Source: Syntrophobacteraceae bacterium
Lineage (GTDB): Bacteria; Desulfobacterota; Syntrophobacteria; Syntrophobacterales; Syntrophobacteraceae
Assembly: GCA_025454175.1 (NCBI GenBank)
Contig: JALOOX010000066.1
Span: 1-34,924, forward strand
Direction of reading: 5' to 3'
Length of the DNA stretch: 34,924 bases
The position numbers and the translations under genes were made by a program. Positions 33,804 through 34,924 of this stretch are shown piece after piece. The notes below the pieces were generated by a model that saw only the letters and a list, made by a program, of their open reading frames with translations, was not told the DNA's origin and did no database searches. Position 1 is the first letter of the stretch, and every line of letters begins with the position of its first letter.

Positions 33804-34623
33804 ATGGACTTTCTTAAACGTGAACTGGCACCAATTCCGATGGAAGCTTGGGCGGAGATAGACGCCCAAGCGACACGCAGCCTCAAGGCGATGCTGTCCG
33901 GGCGCAAGTTTCTGGATGTTACCGGACCCATGGGCACTGGTTTTCCTGGCGTGCCGGAGGGGCGGCTGTCATACCCCGAGGGGCAGACGGAGCGTGACCC
34001 TGCATATGGCATCCGGAAGGTCCATCACATCGTCGAGGTGCGGGTGCCCTTCGAGCTGGATGTCGAGGAAATGGACAACGTGGTGCGCGGAGCCAGGGAT
34101 GTGGATCTCTCGGGCATGGAGGACGCTGCGCGCAAGATCGCGCTTTTCGAAGAGAGAGTGATCTATCACGGGCTCCCCGATGCCAATATCAGAGGCCTCA
34201 AGTCGTGCACCGGCGGCCAATGCCTCACCATCGGCTCTAAGCCCGAAGCTCTCCTCGAGGGAATTGCCGAGGGTGTGACGGCGTTTACGAGCCGGTCCAT
34301 CGAGGGTCCCTACAGCTTTATTGTGGGCCCCAAGCTGTGGAGCCGCATGTCTGCTCATGTCCAAGGATACCCCGTCAAGATGCAGGCCGAGTCCATTTTT
34401 GGGTGGTGTCGTTCTCCTGAGCCCTTATCTCAGTGGTGAATCCGAGAACGAAGCTTATATGGTCACTCAGCGTGGAGGGGACCTCGAGCTGATTCTGGGG
34501 CAGGATCTGGCCATCGGTTACGAGTCTCACACGCAAGCCAAGGTCAAGCTTTACTTCACCGAATCGTTCACTTTCAGAGTTCTCGAGCCGGCAGCGGTGG
34601 CCTCCTTTACAGCCAGGAAATGA
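33804..34623 (+). CDS. Encapsulin shell protein, frame interrupted in a T-run
   Basis: AAGGAG lies five bases before the ATG. The first 197 codons give the HK97-fold shell protein (MDFLKRELAPIPMEAWAEID, VRVPFELDVEEMDNV, ARKIALFEERVIYHG). A run of five T (34396-34400) breaks the frame; with four T it reads ESILGGVVLLSPYL, then RGGDLELILGQDLAIGY and FTFRVLEPAAV to the stop at 34623, 272 aa, the normal length. As written the first frame ends at 34439. The protein would form a nanocompartment holding the hemerythrin upstream. Confidence 0.9.
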
Positions 34624-34924
34624 GCAAGGCCCGCGGCGCCTGCGAGAGTCCGGCCGAGATTGGCAGGCGTCGATCTGCTTCATTCCCGGGACAGCCTTGT
34701 TCGCCCTGCTCCGAAGCGCGAGGGGTGAGCGCAAGCAACTCCGCTCTTCAGTTCACATTCCGCACCCATTGACTCATAAGTAATCGAATTTCTGGATGCA
34801 ATTTCTACTGGACGGTCGAATCCGAGTGTGGTATCCGAGGCTGGATGAGTGCGGATACCACCAAACCGAATTTGGATGAGGCTGCAGGTTCACGAGCATC
34901 GACCGATCCGTCGAGCAGTCTGGA
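34624..34924. other. Gene-free window end
   Basis: No coding frame or RNA gene is seen after the encapsulin gene apart from the inverted repeat listed separately; no T-rich terminator is evident. Confidence 0.4.
34828..34861. repeat. 10-bp perfect inverted repeat
   Basis: GTGGTATCCG and CGGATACCAC are separated by 14 bases. It lies some 200 bases after the encapsulin stop. It could be an operator or a repeat arm; without a T-run it is not a standard terminator. Confidence 0.7.

Noticed and set aside
33804..34623. Prophage capsid gene
   Set aside because: The HK97-type fold is that of encapsulin: the length is about 270 residues, a cargo gene with a docking tail precedes it and no other phage gene is near.

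Overview
The window is a GC-rich bacterial chromosome segment. Its gene content suggests an anaerobic deltaproteobacterium (Desulfobacterota / Syntrophobacterales type). The grounds are a CoA-transferase followed by small cysteine-rich genes like those beside fumarate-adding glycyl-radical enzymes, an encapsulin-hemerythrin pair, an HDOD-kinase protein, and dispersed repeats of the AACTTGAAAC and TTTCGA...TCGAAA kinds. The assignment is inference; there is no rRNA or other marker gene here.

Layout. (1) 1-2047, + strand: the 3' end of a probable anaerobic hydrocarbon/aromatic degradation operon (class III CoA-transferase, a BssB-like small [4Fe-4S] candidate and three unrecognised small proteins), closed by a strong terminator at about 2102-2137. 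(2) 2267-4369, + strand: an MBL-fold hydrolase with C-terminal TPRs and three small genes. (3) 4403-6916, - strand: two tandem class II glutamine amidotransferase-like genes after an amidoligase_2 (COOH-NH2 ligase) gene. (4) 7238-12927, - strand: the most striking part. A compact operon encodes a two-Rossmann E1/ThiF-like enzyme, a beta-grasp (ubiquitin-like) candidate with a GG near its C-terminus, a protein with an E2-like C-terminal region (HP...ICL...W), a 199-aa unknown, a ClpX-like AAA+ unfoldase and a JAMM/JAB peptidase, followed by a 54-aa six-cysteine protein. Several genes overlap by ATGA. It reads as a bacterial ubiquitin-like conjugation and removal pathway joined to an unfoldase. 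(5) 13269-21113: ordinary genes (coiled-coil protein, FKBP isomerase, SpoIIAA-like protein, alpha/beta hydrolase, HDOD-histidine kinase, chemoreceptor, a small conserved protein). (6) 21648-32310: a SYLF-domain protein, then a mosaic of decayed sugar/glycan genes, three toxin-antitoxin loci (one intact, one with a toxin nonsense codon, one with the toxin start fused to a glycosyltransferase), truncated regulators, and an intact block of uvsE, a PEP-synthase-like gene and a flavin-oxidase gene. (7) 33185-34623: a hemerythrin cargo and its encapsulin shell. Each carries one extra base in a homopolymer; removing it restores both full proteins and reveals the encapsulin-targeting tail LGLGIGSLRQ.

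How the parts may work together (inference): E1 would activate the Ubl, the E2-like protein would receive it, the JAMM protein would trim or remove it, and the ClpX-like ring would unfold tagged proteins. The neighbouring amidoligase and amidotransferases make another kind of amide bond and may be a separate module or a partner. The many truncations between 17.9 and 32.3 kb, together with three copies of a ~50-bp repeat and other palindromic repeats, mark the rest as a region of repeated insertion and deletion.
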